Positions 44,184 to 55,073 of a DNA stretch of 55,644 nt are shown piece by piece. Position 1 is the stretch's first letter. Each line of letters opens with the position of its first letter. The translations under genes and the position numbers were made by a program. The notes below the pieces were generated by a model. It saw only the letters and a program-made list of their open reading frames with translations. It did not search any database and was not told the DNA's origin. The stretch is from positions 1 through 55,644 of the forward strand of contig NZ_JARACO010000022.1 in NCBI RefSeq assembly GCF_028765575.1. The letters run 5' to 3'. Source of the DNA: Aliivibrio sp. S3MY1. Its GTDB lineage: Bacteria; Pseudomonadota; Gammaproteobacteria; Enterobacterales; Vibrionaceae.

Positions 44184-45080
44184 TCATGCGGCTTTATCAG
44201 TATTATGATGGTCAACTAGATCTCGTAAAAATTGATGCGCTTTACTTGCTTGACTGGCTGCTTTGAAAATATAACGTTTGTCATCTTTCAATGCCGTCAA
44301 CCAATTAGCGATATAAGATTCGTGTTGAACCTCACCTACAATTCCCAAATCAGCCATGAGAAAAACACTTCCCAATTCGGCGATTAACTCTTCAAACGCA
44401 TAGTCTTTAGAGCCAAACACATTATTGTTTTTACGCTCTAATCGAGTTTTATGTCCCGTCCAATGCGTCAGCTCATGAAGCGTGGTCGCATAAAGATCTT
44501 CTGTTGAAGAAAAACGGCTCATATCAGGAATGACTATCTCATCCGTAGATAGTCGATAGAAAGCGCGTTGACCGTTATAAACGATACTCGCCCCTGTTGC
44601 ATTAAGGAAGTGCTCTACATGCTCTAGCGAACAAATCGTGCTTGGTTCAGAAGCCGTCACAACGTGACTTCTCATTGAATCAGGCAAACCATCGATTTGG
44701 TCAAGATTAAAAACAGTATACGTTTTTAACATGGCATAGCGTTCTACTTCATCAGAGCCCTTTTCTTTTTTTTCAATCATATTGTAAAAAAAGATATGAG
44801 TGCCTTTTTCCCCTTTGCGAACTTGCCCGCCCTTTTCCTTTGCTTGCTTGAAGGTCATCCAAGAAGAAGAGGAAAAGCCCTGCATCGTCGCGCTCATCCA
44901 TAACAACATGATGTTCATGCCGTTATACAATGCGCCCGTACTTGCATTAGACGGTATTCCTGATTGCTCTGTTTTATTCCAAGGGCAAACCCAAGGTTTT
45001 ACTCCAGACTCAAGTGCTTCAATAATTTGATTGGTGATTTGTTGGTAAAAATCAGGTTTAGATTTGGTGTGCGTCTTCAT
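44184..45080 (-). CDS. ardC: ArdC-type antirestriction protein
   Basis: About 298 residues from ATG 45080, chosen because AAAGGAAACG precedes it; longer in-frame starts reach 45137. An N-terminal ssDNA-binding domain (PWVCPWNKTEQSGIPSNA) is followed by a zincin-like metallopeptidase domain with HELTHWTG. That is the HExxH motif with a downstream Glu in FEELIAELGS. ArdC protects single-stranded transferred DNA in the recipient. It ends at the twin terminator. Confidence 0.87.
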   Translation of the reverse strand: MKTHTKSKPDFYQQITNQIIEALESGVKPWVCPWNKTEQSGIPSNASTGALYNGMNIMLLWMSATMQGFSSSSWMTFKQAKEKGGQVRKGEKGTHIFFYNMIEKKEKGSDEVERYAMLKTYTVFNLDQIDGLPDSMRSHVVTASEPSTICSLEHVEHFLNATGASIVYNGQRAFYRLSTDEIVIPDMSRFSSTEDLYATTLHELTHWTGHKTRLERKNNNVFGSKDYAFEELIAELGSVFLMADLGIVGEVQHESYIANWLTALKDDKRYIFKAASQASKAHQFLRDLVDHHNTDKAA

Positions 45081-45297
45081 AAGGACGTTTCCTTTCGTTA
45101 AATTGGTAAAAATGAGGTAAACCAATTCAACGGGCATCTGCCAATTGAATTGGCAAATGTGAAACGCGCTCTAAGCGCTAATGATGTCGTTGCAGAAATG
45201 CATACACATTTCTTAATTACAGTTGGTGTGGGCCGCTATAAAAGCGTAACTAGCAAAAGCTAGGGGTGTAAGAGACTTGAATCAAAACAACCAGAAA

Positions 45298-45321
45298 GTT
45301 AGGGACGCGAACGCCCCTAAC
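45298..45321 (-). terminator. Possible terminator after the 46-residue gene
   Basis: On the minus strand GTTAGGG pairs with CCCTAAC around a GC-rich loop, followed by a T-rich stretch (CTTTCTGGTTGTTTT). The tail is not a clean T-run. Confidence 0.4.
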
Positions 45322-45327
45322 TATCGG

Positions 45328-45468
45328 TTACTCCTTCACTTCGTAGGCAAACTTAACCGATAATTCAAACATTGAAAACAGAGACGCATCTAAAGAACAA
45401 AGATCATTCCTAGACACACACACTGCAATCAACATCAGCATAAAAAAGCCGCCAAAGACGACCATCAT
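45328..45468 (-). CDS. Possible small membrane protein (46 residues)
   Basis: The frame runs from ATG 45468 to TAA 45328. It starts MMVVFGGFFMLMLIAVCV, a single hydrophobic helix, and ends acidic. A hairpin follows at 45298. No close ribosome site was found (GGAG is over 20 bases away), so the call is weak. Confidence 0.35.
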   Translation of the reverse strand: MMVVFGGFFMLMLIAVCVSRNDLCSLDASLFSMFELSVKFAYEVKE

Positions 45469-46080
45469 ATTTTTTTTCGGCAAAATTTGCCTCCTTGGTT
45501 AAAAGAGGCTACCATTGAATTGTTCAGAAACATGGATAGACCTCGTTGATTAATATTAACGGGGTTTTTCTATATCTGAGCCCAACAAAATGGATAAATC
45601 CAAGCGTTTGACACAGATACGTCTCAAACACCCACCAGTATCATATCAACATTCAATCTAATAAGCGATTATCTAAATTGCTCTTTATGCACTCGCTCAT
45701 TTCGCAGCAGACAAATCATACTCAAAGATAACGATGTACTTTTTTACATATCCACATGAGGCGGTAAGAGACTTAAACCAACTCTCGTGAGCTGATTGTG
45801 GGTATGTGAAAAAATAGAGCTCACAGTTCTGCTTGTTGGGAAGGGTAATAATATGTAGTGATTAGCTATACAAGCGGCAATTACTACACATATAAGACCA
45901 CATAATATGGAAAGTTTTACTGGCAAGGGGGGCTTACCCCGCCCTGTTTGTTAATTAATAGATATAATGACCAAATGCAATATACATATTGACTGTATGT
46001 ATATTAGTTTAAATATGAATTATGGTGCAACAATCAAGATTGTAAGGTATAATCGACTCATATAAATAAAGGGGTTAATT
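45469..46080. other. Intergenic region between ardC and the GGAR-motif gene
   Basis: About 610 bp. A 60-codon minus-strand frame (45744-45926) begins with TTG and has a hydrophobic start, but no ribosome site, so it was not called. TATAAT at 46048-46053 is a candidate -10 box for the gene at 46081 with a poor -35. No repeat was noted. Confidence 0.3.
46048..46053 (+). promoter_or_regulatory. Candidate -10 box of the gene at 46081
   Basis: TATAAT lies 28 bp upstream of the ATG. A -35 match is weak (GTGCAA at 17 bp spacing). Confidence 0.3.
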
Positions 46081-46764
46081 ATGGAATTTTCAATTGATTT
46101 TTATAAGCATTATATAAATGTGTATGAGAAGAACATTACCACGTTTGAACACATTTTAACTGATAGTGATTTGACTGATAGGTTGTATTATGAAAAAACT
46201 TATTATGACATATTATCTAAGCTATATATGTCTGAAAATGATGATATGTATGATTCTGCGCAGAATTTTATCTCTGAAATGAATAAAGACATACCAGACG
46301 ATAAATGTAAGGACTTTCCATATCTACTTGGTCTGTTAAATGGATATTACAAAATTTTCTTGATTAAAATCAAATCAGCTGAAAAAGATATTTATATTAA
46401 TGAAACCATTGAATTTTTACATGGTTACGCTATTGAACTGAATGATTTATATGATGAATTAGCAACGAGCAAAGAAGATTTTGATGTTATTCCGTATTCT
46501 TTAAGTACGAAAATTCACGATGAAATGGACATTCTTTATCAATCAATAAATCCAATTGCTGATAATTTGAAATATTATTTTCTGACTTCTCGACATGGCG
46601 GTGCACGCCTAAACGCAGGAAGGAAAAAAGAAGAGCCAACACGTCAAATGAGGATCCCTGAATCTTTATACATTTTGATTAACGATCTTAAAATTGCCTA
46701 TAAAGATTTAACTGATGAAGATAAAGAAACTTGTCGTTCTTCACTTAAAGACATTATTAAATAG
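46081..46764 (+). CDS. Hypothetical protein with GGAR-AGRKK motif
   Basis: This 227-residue acidic protein has a basic motif HGGARLNAGRKKEEP at about residues 170-184. It is followed by RQMRIPESLYILINDLK, which could form a ribbon-helix-helix. GGAR...AGRKK motifs recur in phage and plasmid DNA-associated proteins. AAAGGGG precedes the ATG. It may be a regulator, but no family was identified. Confidence 0.55.
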   Translation: MEFSIDFYKHYINVYEKNITTFEHILTDSDLTDRLYYEKTYYDILSKLYMSENDDMYDSAQNFISEMNKDIPDDKCKDFPYLLGLLNGYYKIFLIKIKSAEKDIYINETIEFLHGYAIELNDLYDELATSKEDFDVIPYSLSTKIHDEMDILYQSINPIADNLKYYFLTSRHGGARLNAGRKKEEPTRQMRIPESLYILINDLKIAYKDLTDEDKETCRSSLKDIIK

Positions 46765-46919
46765 CTCAATCAACAAATAGATGACATTAGGGTGCATGCC
46801 ACAAGCACCCATGTTCTAACGCCTCAGAATCAAAAAAATTTGCTGCCACGGGTAGAAGAAGTTAGTTTATCCCATTTTATATCATAGTGAGTTAATTAAT
46901 TACAAAGTAGTAACTAAAA

Positions 46920-47702
46920 CTAATCTTGAAAAAGGTTAAACTCAGATAACTGATAAACAAAATCCAGTTCAAAGTCATCAATTTTAGGGTAATTCAATTT
47001 CTTCAGAATACCTACATAACCCTCGATGAAGTAAGCTAAAACACTGCACATAAATAAATAGTTAATATAATTACGTTCAATCTCTTTTGAAGGGTGAGAT
47101 CTATGCGCTACATTAACTTGCAAGAGTGAATCAAAACCAGTGTGCGTATGTGAAGACCAATACGAGTACATATTGCAAACGAAAGCAGGGATCCCAAGTT
47201 CTTGCCCTAACTTAAACCAAGGGCTAGGCTTCCAATCATTTTTCTTTGGTCGCTTAAAATTAACACTATCCAAACGTGCGGATAGTTCATCCATTTTCTT
47301 TTGCTCACTTATAATTTTCGCTTCAAGCTCAGGAGTTCTACTCTTAATTTCGTTTTTGGCTCTATTTTTATAGCCAAGCAACATATACCAATCAAGCTTA
47401 TCTTTATCTAAATCACCATCAAAGTAGTGATAGGCAATTGCCACCAAGTTCTCATATGAGGTACGCAATAGCACTATAACACTTGACGTATCGTAATAAG
47501 TAAACCCACCGTCAACATGGTTCAAGTTCAACTCAGTGGTAGCCAACATTTCTGTTGTGTTCAAGTGCTTCAAAAATTTAATCGCAGCAACATTCATGAA
47601 ATAATAACTTTCATCCGTTTCATTTATGTACTTGAAGCTAGATTCAAAAACATTAGTCGCAGTTCGGTACAGCAACGCATATTCATTACGTCCAAAATTC
47701 AT
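46920..47702 (-). CDS. Hypothetical protein, possibly DUF5677-like
   Basis: About 260 residues from ATG 47702, with a GTG four codons upstream as alternative. It is helical with SYWSSHTHTGFDSLL at about residues 185-200 and hydrophobic stretches near the C-terminus. The layout recalls DUF5677/HEPN-like proteins from defence islands, but the match is loose. It sits between halves of a res-like site. Confidence 0.45.
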   Translation of the reverse strand: MNFGRNEYALLYRTATNVFESSFKYINETDESYYFMNVAAIKFLKHLNTTEMLATTELNLNHVDGGFTYYDTSSVIVLLRTSYENLVAIAYHYFDGDLDKDKLDWYMLLGYKNRAKNEIKSRTPELEAKIISEQKKMDELSARLDSVNFKRPKKNDWKPSPWFKLGQELGIPAFVCNMYSYWSSHTHTGFDSLLQVNVAHRSHPSKEIERNYINYLFMCSVLAYFIEGYVGILKKLNYPKIDDFELDFVYQLSEFNLFQD

Positions 47703-47928
47703 AAAAAACACCAATTATTTTATATAGATAGCAACATACACTATTCCTATACTTACTATTTATCAAATCAAACCATAACTCGAAATGGAGCGAAAGCGAA
47801 TCAGCCAACTCAAAAATAGACATAACATATAATAAAGTTTAATGATTATTCTGGATGAATTAGTTAATATCAGTTGAGATCTCCTTACTAAAAAAAAGGG
47901 GATTTTGTCATATAAAGATAAGAAGAGA

Positions 47929-47992
47929 GCTGCCTTAATGTCACATGAAAATGAAGTTATGACTCATTTTAGCGAAATTTGAATTAAAACGT
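47929..47992. promoter_or_regulatory. res-like site copy A
   Basis: It begins CTGCCTTAATGTCAC and continues ATGAAAATGAAGTTATGAC. It is nearly identical to copies at 52894 and 55561, in the same orientation. The left arm of subsite I is missing here; a near-matching half, ATGACATTAGGGT, lies at 46781-46793. Confidence 0.6.
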
Positions 47993-48004
47993 GAGCATGA
48001 GCAA

Positions 48005-48038
48005 AGAAAAAAAGGCCACTTCAAATTTAGCGGCCTTT
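48005..48038 (-). terminator. Terminator of the chemoreceptor gene
   Basis: On the minus strand AAAGGCCGC pairs with GTGGCCTTT around a 10-nt loop, followed by a T-run. It lies 27 bp past the chemoreceptor stop. Confidence 0.8.
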
Positions 48039-48064
48039 ACGTTGTTCTATATTTATTTTAAATA

Positions 48065-49729
48065 TTACAATGTGAATCGATCCACAATATCTACAAGTGC
48101 ATTCGCTTTCTTATTAAGTAAAACTCCACCAGCTCTATTATCCTCAGCTAATTCTGCTGACTCAGAGCTTTGATCTGAAATCGAAACGATGCGCTCTGAG
48201 ATCTCTTGACCAACAAGGCTCTGCTCTTGTGTCGCTGTCGCTATTAACAAATTCATTTCAGTTATTGTATTCACCGAAACTAATATTTCATTCAGCGCTT
48301 CTGAAGCCGCTTCTGCTTTATTCACTGTCAATAAACTAAAGTTTTTACTTGCCGCCATCACCTGTACCGCAGAGTCTGAGCCAGATTTCAACGCTTCAAT
48401 ACGTTGATGAATTTGAGCTGTACTGTCTTGAGTGCTGCTTGCTAATTTACGGACTTCATCTGCAACCACAGCAAAACCTCTGCCTTGCTCTCCAGCCCTT
48501 GCTGCTTCAATGGCAGCATTTAATGCAAGTAGATTAGTTTGCTCTGCAATTCCTTGGATAACAGATAATGAGCTCGCTATATTTTGAACATCCTCTTCTA
48601 ATTTAGAGATAACATTGCTTGCTTCATCTAATTCCGACGCTAATGTTTTCACTGACTCCGAGGCTTCATTAACCGTTCTCATCGCTACCTGAGCGTTATT
48701 ATCTGCATCTTGAGCAGAGCTAGCTGCTTGCTCTGCATTCAATGAAATTTCATGAGAGGATGCGGTTAACTCCGTCATTGCTGTTGCTATCTGATCCGTT
48801 TCTGAACGTTGATTCATGACAACAGTATTAACCTTCTCTGAACGTTCTGACATACTTATCGTTTCTGCCATAACATCTTGACTAACCACTGACACATTAC
48901 TGATGATGTTATGAAGTGAGCCTACAAATAGATTAAAGTTTTTACTTAATTGATTAAATTCTGGGACAGTAAAATCGGGCATTCTTGCCGTTAAATCTGC
49001 ATCTCCAGAGGCAAATGAACGAATAGATTTATCAAACAATCGAATAGGAGAGATAATGCTTCGATTTATAACAAAGCCAAACACCGCAACAACTACTACA
49101 ACTATCAAAGTAAAGAGTATAATAGTCCTCATACTTTGATATAATTTTTCATCACTTAGTATTTTCATATCGTTCAGCACTGCATCAATATCATCAGTAT
49201 AAAAACCAGTACCTACGATTAAGTCAAATTGAGGCACATATATACTATAACTCAGCTTTTCTAGCTGAATCTTTGTATTTGGTTTTATTGCAAAATACGA
49301 GGTGTATCCTAAACCATTTTTTGCAGCAGAAATCATATCTTGAATATAATAGCTCCCTTTCACATCTTTTTTATCCCAAATATTCTCACCAACACGATTA
49401 TGATGTATGGGATGAAAAGTCCTTATACCATTAGATTTCAGTCCGAACAAATAGCCATTATCATTGAATTTTACAGATGCTAGTAATTCATATATATCAG
49501 ATTCATTACTTTCTTTTTTAAAAAGGAATGTAAGCTCTGACGAGATTATATCCATATACGATTTAAGTTCTGTTCGCTTCATTTTCATCATTTGCGAACG
49601 AGTCATATCCATTTGAGCTTGGTTAAGTGCTTTCGTTTCTTTATAAGTTATTGCCATGATTAACACGGATGTTAAAACAATTGGAAAGATTGCAAGCAAG
49701 TACAATCTTACTTTGATTGATAGATTCAT
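48065..49729 (-). CDS. Methyl-accepting chemotaxis protein with Cache sensor
   Basis: This 554-residue protein has an N-terminal membrane helix (about residues 9-27) and a periplasmic single-Cache domain (about residues 35-190) with [20 protein letters not shown] second helix lies at about 203-226, then HAMP and the signalling domain with the hairpin tip [20 protein letters not shown]. There is no C-terminal NWETF-type tether. It would sense a small ligand and signal to CheA. A terminator follows. On a plasmid it is accessory cargo. Confidence 0.92.
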   Translation of the reverse strand: MNLSIKVRLYLLAIFPIVLTSVLIMAITYKETKALNQAQMDMTRSQMMKMKRTELKSYMDIISSELTFLFKKESNESDIYELLASVKFNDNGYLFGLKSNGIRTFHPIHHNRVGENIWDKKDVKGSYYIQDMISAAKNGLGYTSYFAIKPNTKIQLEKLSYSIYVPQFDLIVGTGFYTDDIDAVLNDMKILSDEKLYQSMRTIILFTLIVVVVVAVFGFVINRSIISPIRLFDKSIRSFASGDADLTARMPDFTVPEFNQLSKNFNLFVGSLHNIISNVSVVSQDVMAETISMSERSEKVNTVVMNQRSETDQIATAMTELTASSHEISLNAEQAASSAQDADNNAQVAMRTVNEASESVKTLASELDEASNVISKLEEDVQNIASSLSVIQGIAEQTNLLALNAAIEAARAGEQGRGFAVVADEVRKLASSTQDSTAQIHQRIEALKSGSDSAVQVMAASKNFSLLTVNKAEAASEALNEILVSVNTITEMNLLIATATQEQSLVGQEISERIVSISDQSSESAELAEDNRAGGVLLNKKANALVDIVDRFTL

Positions 49730-49822
49730 TTAAAAATATCCATTGGGAAGTTAATAGTAATCAGTAAGCAAAATTCACGCCAATAATTTACATTTAGTTT
49801 AAAAAACTAACTATCTGTTAAA

Positions 49823-49860
49823 GGGGTCAGTTTGGATATCGAAAATTATTGTACGTTAAG
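49823..49860 (+). repeat. Tn3-type 38-bp terminal inverted repeat, element 1
   Basis: It starts GGGGTCAG and ends ACGTTAAG, matching the Tn3 terminal repeat form (GGGGTCTG... to ACGTTAAG). The outer end faces left, and tnpA follows at once, so this is the tnpA-side end. A matching right end in inverted orientation was not found. Confidence 0.75.
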
Positions 49861-49864
49861 GCTA

Positions 49865-52836
49865 TTATTTGTACTTTCCGATTTTAGCTGGCCTCAATCG
49901 ACGATACTTACCTGAAGCCGGTATTCGGTTACTTTTCCAGATATAATCACCTGTCAAATTTATATGTTCCCAGCCTAATGGAGACAAATGAGATAGCAAT
50001 TGTTCATTGATTTTCATCCCCTTGCGTTTTAGGGATTCAACGGCTCTTTCCATATACACGGTATTCCACAATGAGATTGCTGCTGTTAGAAATGTCAATC
50101 CACTGGCTCGATAACTTTGATTTTCCGGTTTTCGGTCTCTTATTTCTCCCAATCGATGCATGAATACTGCGCGCGCTAGTGCGTTGCGTGCTTCTCCTTT
50201 ATTTAATCCTACATGTACCCTCCGACGTAATTTTGGATCGCAGAACCAGTCAAGCATAAATAATGTCCTCTCAATACGACCTATTTCCCTCAGAGCCTTC
50301 GCAAGCCCATTCTGTTTAGGATAGCTGGCTAATTTTTTTATCATTAACGACGCAGTTACTGTGCCCTGTTTTATTGAAGTTGCTAGACGCAAAATCTCAT
50401 TCCAATGAATTTCAATTTCTTTTAGGTTCAAGCTTGTTGAGGATATCAATGAATGTAACGCCGGATATTGACTCGCTTTTCCTTTGATAAACAGTTTCTT
50501 GTCATGAAGATCTCTTATGCGTGGACAAAATGCAAACCCCAGCAGATGCATCAGCCCAAAAATATGATCAGTAAAGCCCGCTGTATCAGTGTAATGCTCT
50601 CTAATTTCTAAGTCGCTTTCGTGGTACAACAACCCGTCGAGTACATGGGTTGAATCTCTAACCCTGCTGATAATACAAGTATAAAATGGACTGTATTGAT
50701 CGGATATATGTGTATAAAACTGAAGTCCGGGATCCTGCCCATATTTAGGGTTTATCTGCCCAGTATAACGACCTGCATTACCAGTTTTGAAATTCTGCCC
50801 ATCAGATGATGATGTAGTTCCATCTCCCCAAAATGCCGCTAATGACCTCTTCCCTTGTGCATTTACTAGCTCAGCTAAAGCAGCTGCGTAAGTTTCATCG
50901 CGTATATACCACGCCTGAATATCTTCGAGTGACGATTTAGTGCTTCCTGGACAAGCTTCTGCCATTTTTGTTATGCCAAGATTGATCCCATCAGCAAGAA
51001 TAGTGGTTAGAAGAAGACGGGGGTCAGGACGGGTAGTTTCATTTTTTATATGTGTGAAATGGCGAGTAAAAGCAGTCCAACTATTCACCTCATCTAGTAT
51101 TTCCGTAATTTTAGGACGTGGCAACATTTTGTGTATCAGATCTGCCAGAGGGGATACTTGAGCCGGAACGCAGTTATCTAACGGTGTGATTTTCACGCCT
51201 TTATCAGAAATATCTACATCAGGTAACTCACCACGTGTGGCCATGGCATTGACATGTTCAAGTTTTGACTGAAGCAGGGCCATGCGACTGGTAATATATT
51301 CATGAAAATCCACAGGTACAGGCAGTGGTAACGAGGGGGACTAATTTATCAAAGTCTTTTTTAGGAATAAGATAATCATCAAAATTTTTATAACGTCGTG
51401 AACCTTTTACCCAGATATCTCCGGAACGTAATGTCCCCTTCAGTTCACAGAGCGCACAAAACTCATAATACTGCCGGTCAATACCCGAAGGAGTTACTAC
51501 CATTTTTTTCCAACTTTCAGGTACAAAGTCTAGTGGTGCTGTTGTAGGAACTTTACGTAACTGCTTATGGTACATGTCTTTGATCACACCCAGCGCATCA
51601 GCCAGAGGTTGCGCAGTAGGTGTCGCTATTAATTGCAAACAAGACAACATCCGAGGTGCATATTTTCGTAATGCACTGTATTTTTCAGTGATGATATGAA
51701 GATGGTCAAAGTTATTCTTTTTTGCTAGATGTCGTGTTTCCTCTAAACTTGCGACAAATTCAGATCATGGGAGAATGTTTTCAATTGCATTCCACGGGTC
51801 ATCACCTGAATTACGAGCTTCAGAAAGTGCTTGCCCGATATCAATATATTGCTTTAATTTTGATTGGATCTGTTTTCCCGTCTGCTGAAGACGTTCGGCT
51901 TGTGTTTTTTTTGCTTTACTGAAGATACTGTTCAACATTCGCTCATGCAGCTCAATAACTTCATCAATCAATGTAGCTCTTGCTTCTTCTATCACACACA
52001 CCAAAAACCGCATAGCGCCGACTCGCTGAAAATCGAGTCAAATCTCGACTGCTCATTTTTCTACCTTCCCGTGCGAGTTTAAGTAACCGGTTCTGGTGAA
52101 TGCTACGGTCTATACCTTCCGGTAATGTTAGATCTTCAATACTGCTCAGTCGATCGAGATGTTGGAGTACGTTCTTTCCATTGATTTTACCCGGAGGCTG
52201 CAAAAGCCATGTAAGCCTTGATGGGCGGTTATCTTCAGATTCCAATAGACGATCAAAGGCATCTCTATGGGCGGAAGTTAACGGGGAATTCAGAGTTTGA
52301 AAAACGATTTTATCACCGCGAGCCATAGCTTCAGCACAAGTGCGTTCCACTACATCTAAGGACGGAATAATTACACTATTCTTTCGGAGATGATCTAATA
52401 ACTCTTCCGCTAAGAGAATTCCTTTGTCTGTGCGCGTTGCCATTGGCGTCAGGTGTTTCACACTCTCATTCTGTATCTTACTTGTGAACGTTTTTAGACC
52501 AAGGTAGCGGTATAGTTCAATTAAATGCTCACGCCGAGTCACATCTCTACCAGAAACGTAAGTTAACCAAAGATCTGACGCTAATTTTAACCTATCACCA
52601 ATATGTTTGAGTAATTCGTCAGAAGGCTTGTTTTTTTTATCTGGAACAAAACCGAGATTTTTCATATAGCAAAGAAGCACAGCAAAACCAAACCTGTTAG
52701 CGGGTTTACGATGAACATTAATAAGAGTTAAATCATGATCACTTAAATACGCGATTCGAGTTAGCATTAAATCATCGCCAGATAATGCCAATAGTGATTC
52801 TCTTTCAGATAACGAAAGGATCTGCCTTCTAGCCAT
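49865..52836 (-). pseudogene. tnpA: Tn3 family transposase, broken by frameshifts and a stop
   Basis: Fragments at 51964-52836 (N-terminal), 51765-52013, 51300-51650 and 49865-51313 (C-terminal) are consecutive parts of one Tn3-type transposase of about 990 residues. At least two frameshifts (about 51.96-52.01 kb and about 51.30-51.31 kb) and a gap or stop near 51.65-51.76 kb separate them. Catalytic-region motifs such as [13 protein letters not shown] are present. No functional product is likely. Confidence 0.85.
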
Positions 52837-52893
52837 ATGACACCCTCTTGTAGATTTCTAATAACGATATTTTAACAAAAGTAATTACCGCAT

Positions 52894-52975
52894 AAGGGTA
52901 TCCCTTAATGTCACATGACAATGAAGTTATGACTCATTTTAGCTACATTTGAATTAAAATGTGATCACGAACAAG
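52894..52975. promoter_or_regulatory. res-like site copy B, upstream of tnpA
   Basis: It begins AAGGGTATCCCTTAATGTCAC and then follows the same sequence as copies A and C. It lies just beyond the tnpA start, where Tn3-subgroup elements keep res between tnpA and tnpR. No tnpR follows here. Confidence 0.65.
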
Positions 52976-52995
52976 AAAAAAGTCGCCAATTTAGG

Positions 52996-53013
52996 TAATG
53001 CCAGTCAGTTAAG
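52996..53013 (+). repeat. Orphan IS4-type end
   Basis: TAATGCCAGTCAGTTAAG is the same 18 bp as the left end of the IS4-like element at 53587. No matching element follows, so it is a leftover of another copy. Confidence 0.5.
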
Positions 53014-53041
53014 CGAACGTCTATAAAACTAAGGGCTCCAA

Positions 53042-53489
53042 CAGGGCTCACGCATGAGTTATTAAAATGTTAAATTATAGCTAAATGCCAAATAATACCA
53101 TCTCTCTAAAGTCTGTATTAAGTGCACATTTCAACTGCCGTTTCTTTAACGTTCCTTTTAAATCCACCAATTTTATGAAGTTCATACACATCTGGCGGAT
53201 CCTAGATAAATTCTCTGCCGCATGCTGATACATTATCTTGCTATCGTCTTCTTTCATTACGCTATCCAACCACCAATGCATACTTTCTACACCCCAATGG
53301 CCTCGGCATAATTTACCAAACTCTTCTGCTGATAATTTCTTAGATGATATGAAATATCTAATACCTAAAGAGCCTGCATTACTTTTGTTATGTTTATTAT
53401 AAGTCACTGCTATACATAAACTTTCTAGACCGTCCCAATCAACAGAGAAGTCTCCAAATGCTTCTGTAAATGGCATTTCGTTAGATAAA
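53042..53489 (-). mobile_element. Truncated ISAs1-family insertion sequence
   Basis: It carries the C-terminal part of an ISAs1 transposase and an end starting CAGGGCTCACGCATGAG at 53042. The other end is cut by the Tn3-type repeat at 53490. Confidence 0.6.
53081..53476 (-). pseudogene. ISAs1 family transposase, C-terminal fragment
   Basis: The 131 visible residues contain LCRGHWGVESMHWWLDSVMKEDDSKI, split here as RGHWGVESMHWWLD and MKEDDSKI, and then HAAENLSRIRQMCMN. This is the ISAs1/H-repeat C-terminal signature. The N-terminal two thirds are missing beyond 53490. Confidence 0.8.
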
Positions 53490-53526
53490 GGGGTTGTAGT
53501 CCAATGGAACGATTATGTACGTTAAG
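53490..53526 (+). repeat. Tn3-type terminal repeat, element 2
   Basis: It starts GGGGTTGT and ends GTACGTTAAG, close to the Tn3 terminal repeat form and in the same orientation as the one at 49823. It interrupts the ISAs1 element. The interior that should follow rightward is replaced by IS4-like sequence after 60 bp. Confidence 0.65.
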
Positions 53527-53586
53527 GGGTTAACTGTCTGATATATCAAAACATTTTAGACAGTAAAAATAAGGGCTAAAACCGTG

Positions 53587-55020
53587 TAATGCCAGTCAGT
53601 TAAGCTGGCTGGCATTTTTTCTATTTATTGCATATTTCTTGGGTTTCAGTTTCACCCAACGAGGATAACTTCTATCTTCTCTTCGAGGTGGTAGGATAAA
53701 CATGGATATCTGTTGTAGTAATACTTCATAGTGTTTAGGTACTTTCCCTGGACTCCTTAAAGGCAAAGCTGCAAAGTATTGAGTCACAGCAATGACACTA
53801 CTCGTAAAGCTTAATTGATTTGGCCAGACGCTATCTAATTTACTCGCAGCCTTTGTCATAACCTGCCTTATAAGGTTGTAAGCTAGCAAAATGCCCCACA
53901 GTTCCTGCCTGACCATATCAGGCCGCTTACTTCGTAATGTATATTCGTTATCAAGCAAGGTTTGCTTCATTTCACGATAGCCTAATTCAATTTCCCAACG
54001 ATAGCGATAGAGCTCTGCGATGTCTTCACCAGGGAAGCGCAACCCATCGCGCATTGATGTAAGCACCTGATACTTCTTCCCTTTAATCATTTTCGATACT
54101 AACCTTGCTTCGATTACCTCAGGGAGGTCACTGAACTTCTTTCTGGCCTGAGGAGTTGTTTTGATAGCAACGATAGCGTCACTCTGGCTGTATTTATGAT
54201 ACGATTTCATATTGGAAGTCTTTTCTCACAGGGAGCATCCAATGCCTTTCTTGGCCTACTTTGTTCCAGCAGTTAAGTAGCCCTAGGGAGTAATATCCTT
54301 TGTCAAAAATAGTAAGCGAATGATCTGGAGTTTGTTCAATTAGCTCTTCTTCAAGCCGCATTTCGCTGGTTCGATAATCAGAGAATGCACTATCGATTAG
54401 CTGATGACTCGTAAGCTCCATCAAGCAAACCATGCGTATTTTAGGGTAAATATTCTCAGATGAATTATTACGTTGTGCTTTAAATTCTTGATGGTTTTCA
54501 GAAGTATCTTGCGCTCGCCAAAAAACACCATCGACAAATAAAAGATTTAGTCCACACCAAGTTTCGAAGTTAGAAGATTGATAGCTATGCGCTGCCATCT
54601 TCTTAAATACTTACTTTACGCCTTCTTCGCCTAGTCTCTGTCTCGCTTGAACAATAGCACTTGTACAACAAAGCGTTGTTTGTCTGGAAGGACAATATCG
54701 AGTTGATTAGCGATATCCCAAACAGATTGCTGTCGGAAAAGGCTCATACCTACAACGGACCAAAGTACAGCTTCCAAAGGTAATCACCTCCTTCTAACTG
54801 TTGCTACACCGGCTTGTTCGAAGCCTTGCTGAATCAACTCAGGGCTAAGAATCTCAGAATATCTATCAAAGTGATGAAAGGTATTACATGATCGAAAAGT
54901 ACTCGCAAGTTGGTTTTCTAAAGACATAAAAAATCCTATATTAGTTTCCTAATATCGGATTTTGAAGCATTTTGAGGATCGGTCAAATGATCTCAAAAAT
55001 TTCTTAACTGATCGGCATTA
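53587..55020 (-). mobile_element. IS4-like insertion sequence, decayed
   Basis: The ends are TAATGCCAGTCAGTTAAG (53587-53604) and, at 55003-55020, the complement of TAATGCCGATCAGTTAAG, which matches the IS4 end as I recall it. The length of 1434 bp is close to IS4. No target duplication was seen between flanks (CTAAAACCGTG versus TGCCTATTGGC), so one flank has been rearranged. Confidence 0.75.
53596..54927 (-). pseudogene. IS4 family transposase with several disabling changes
   Basis: From ATG 54927 the frame would give about 442 residues, as in IS4. A TGA interrupts near 54783, a frameshift follows near 54665, a TAA lies near 54612, and another frameshift lies near 54200. The C-terminal part keeps YRYRWEIELGYREMKQ, the Y-R-E motif of IS4 transposases, and the middle keeps TIFDKGYYS. 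No functional product is expected. Confidence 0.82.
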
Positions 55021-55073
55021 TGCCTATTGGCGACCTTTACAATACTTAATTACAGATAACAGCAAAATCATGG

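Noticed and set aside
45744-45926. 60-codon minus-strand frame with a hydrophobic start
   Set aside because: It starts with TTG, lacks a ribosome site, and has no operon partner.
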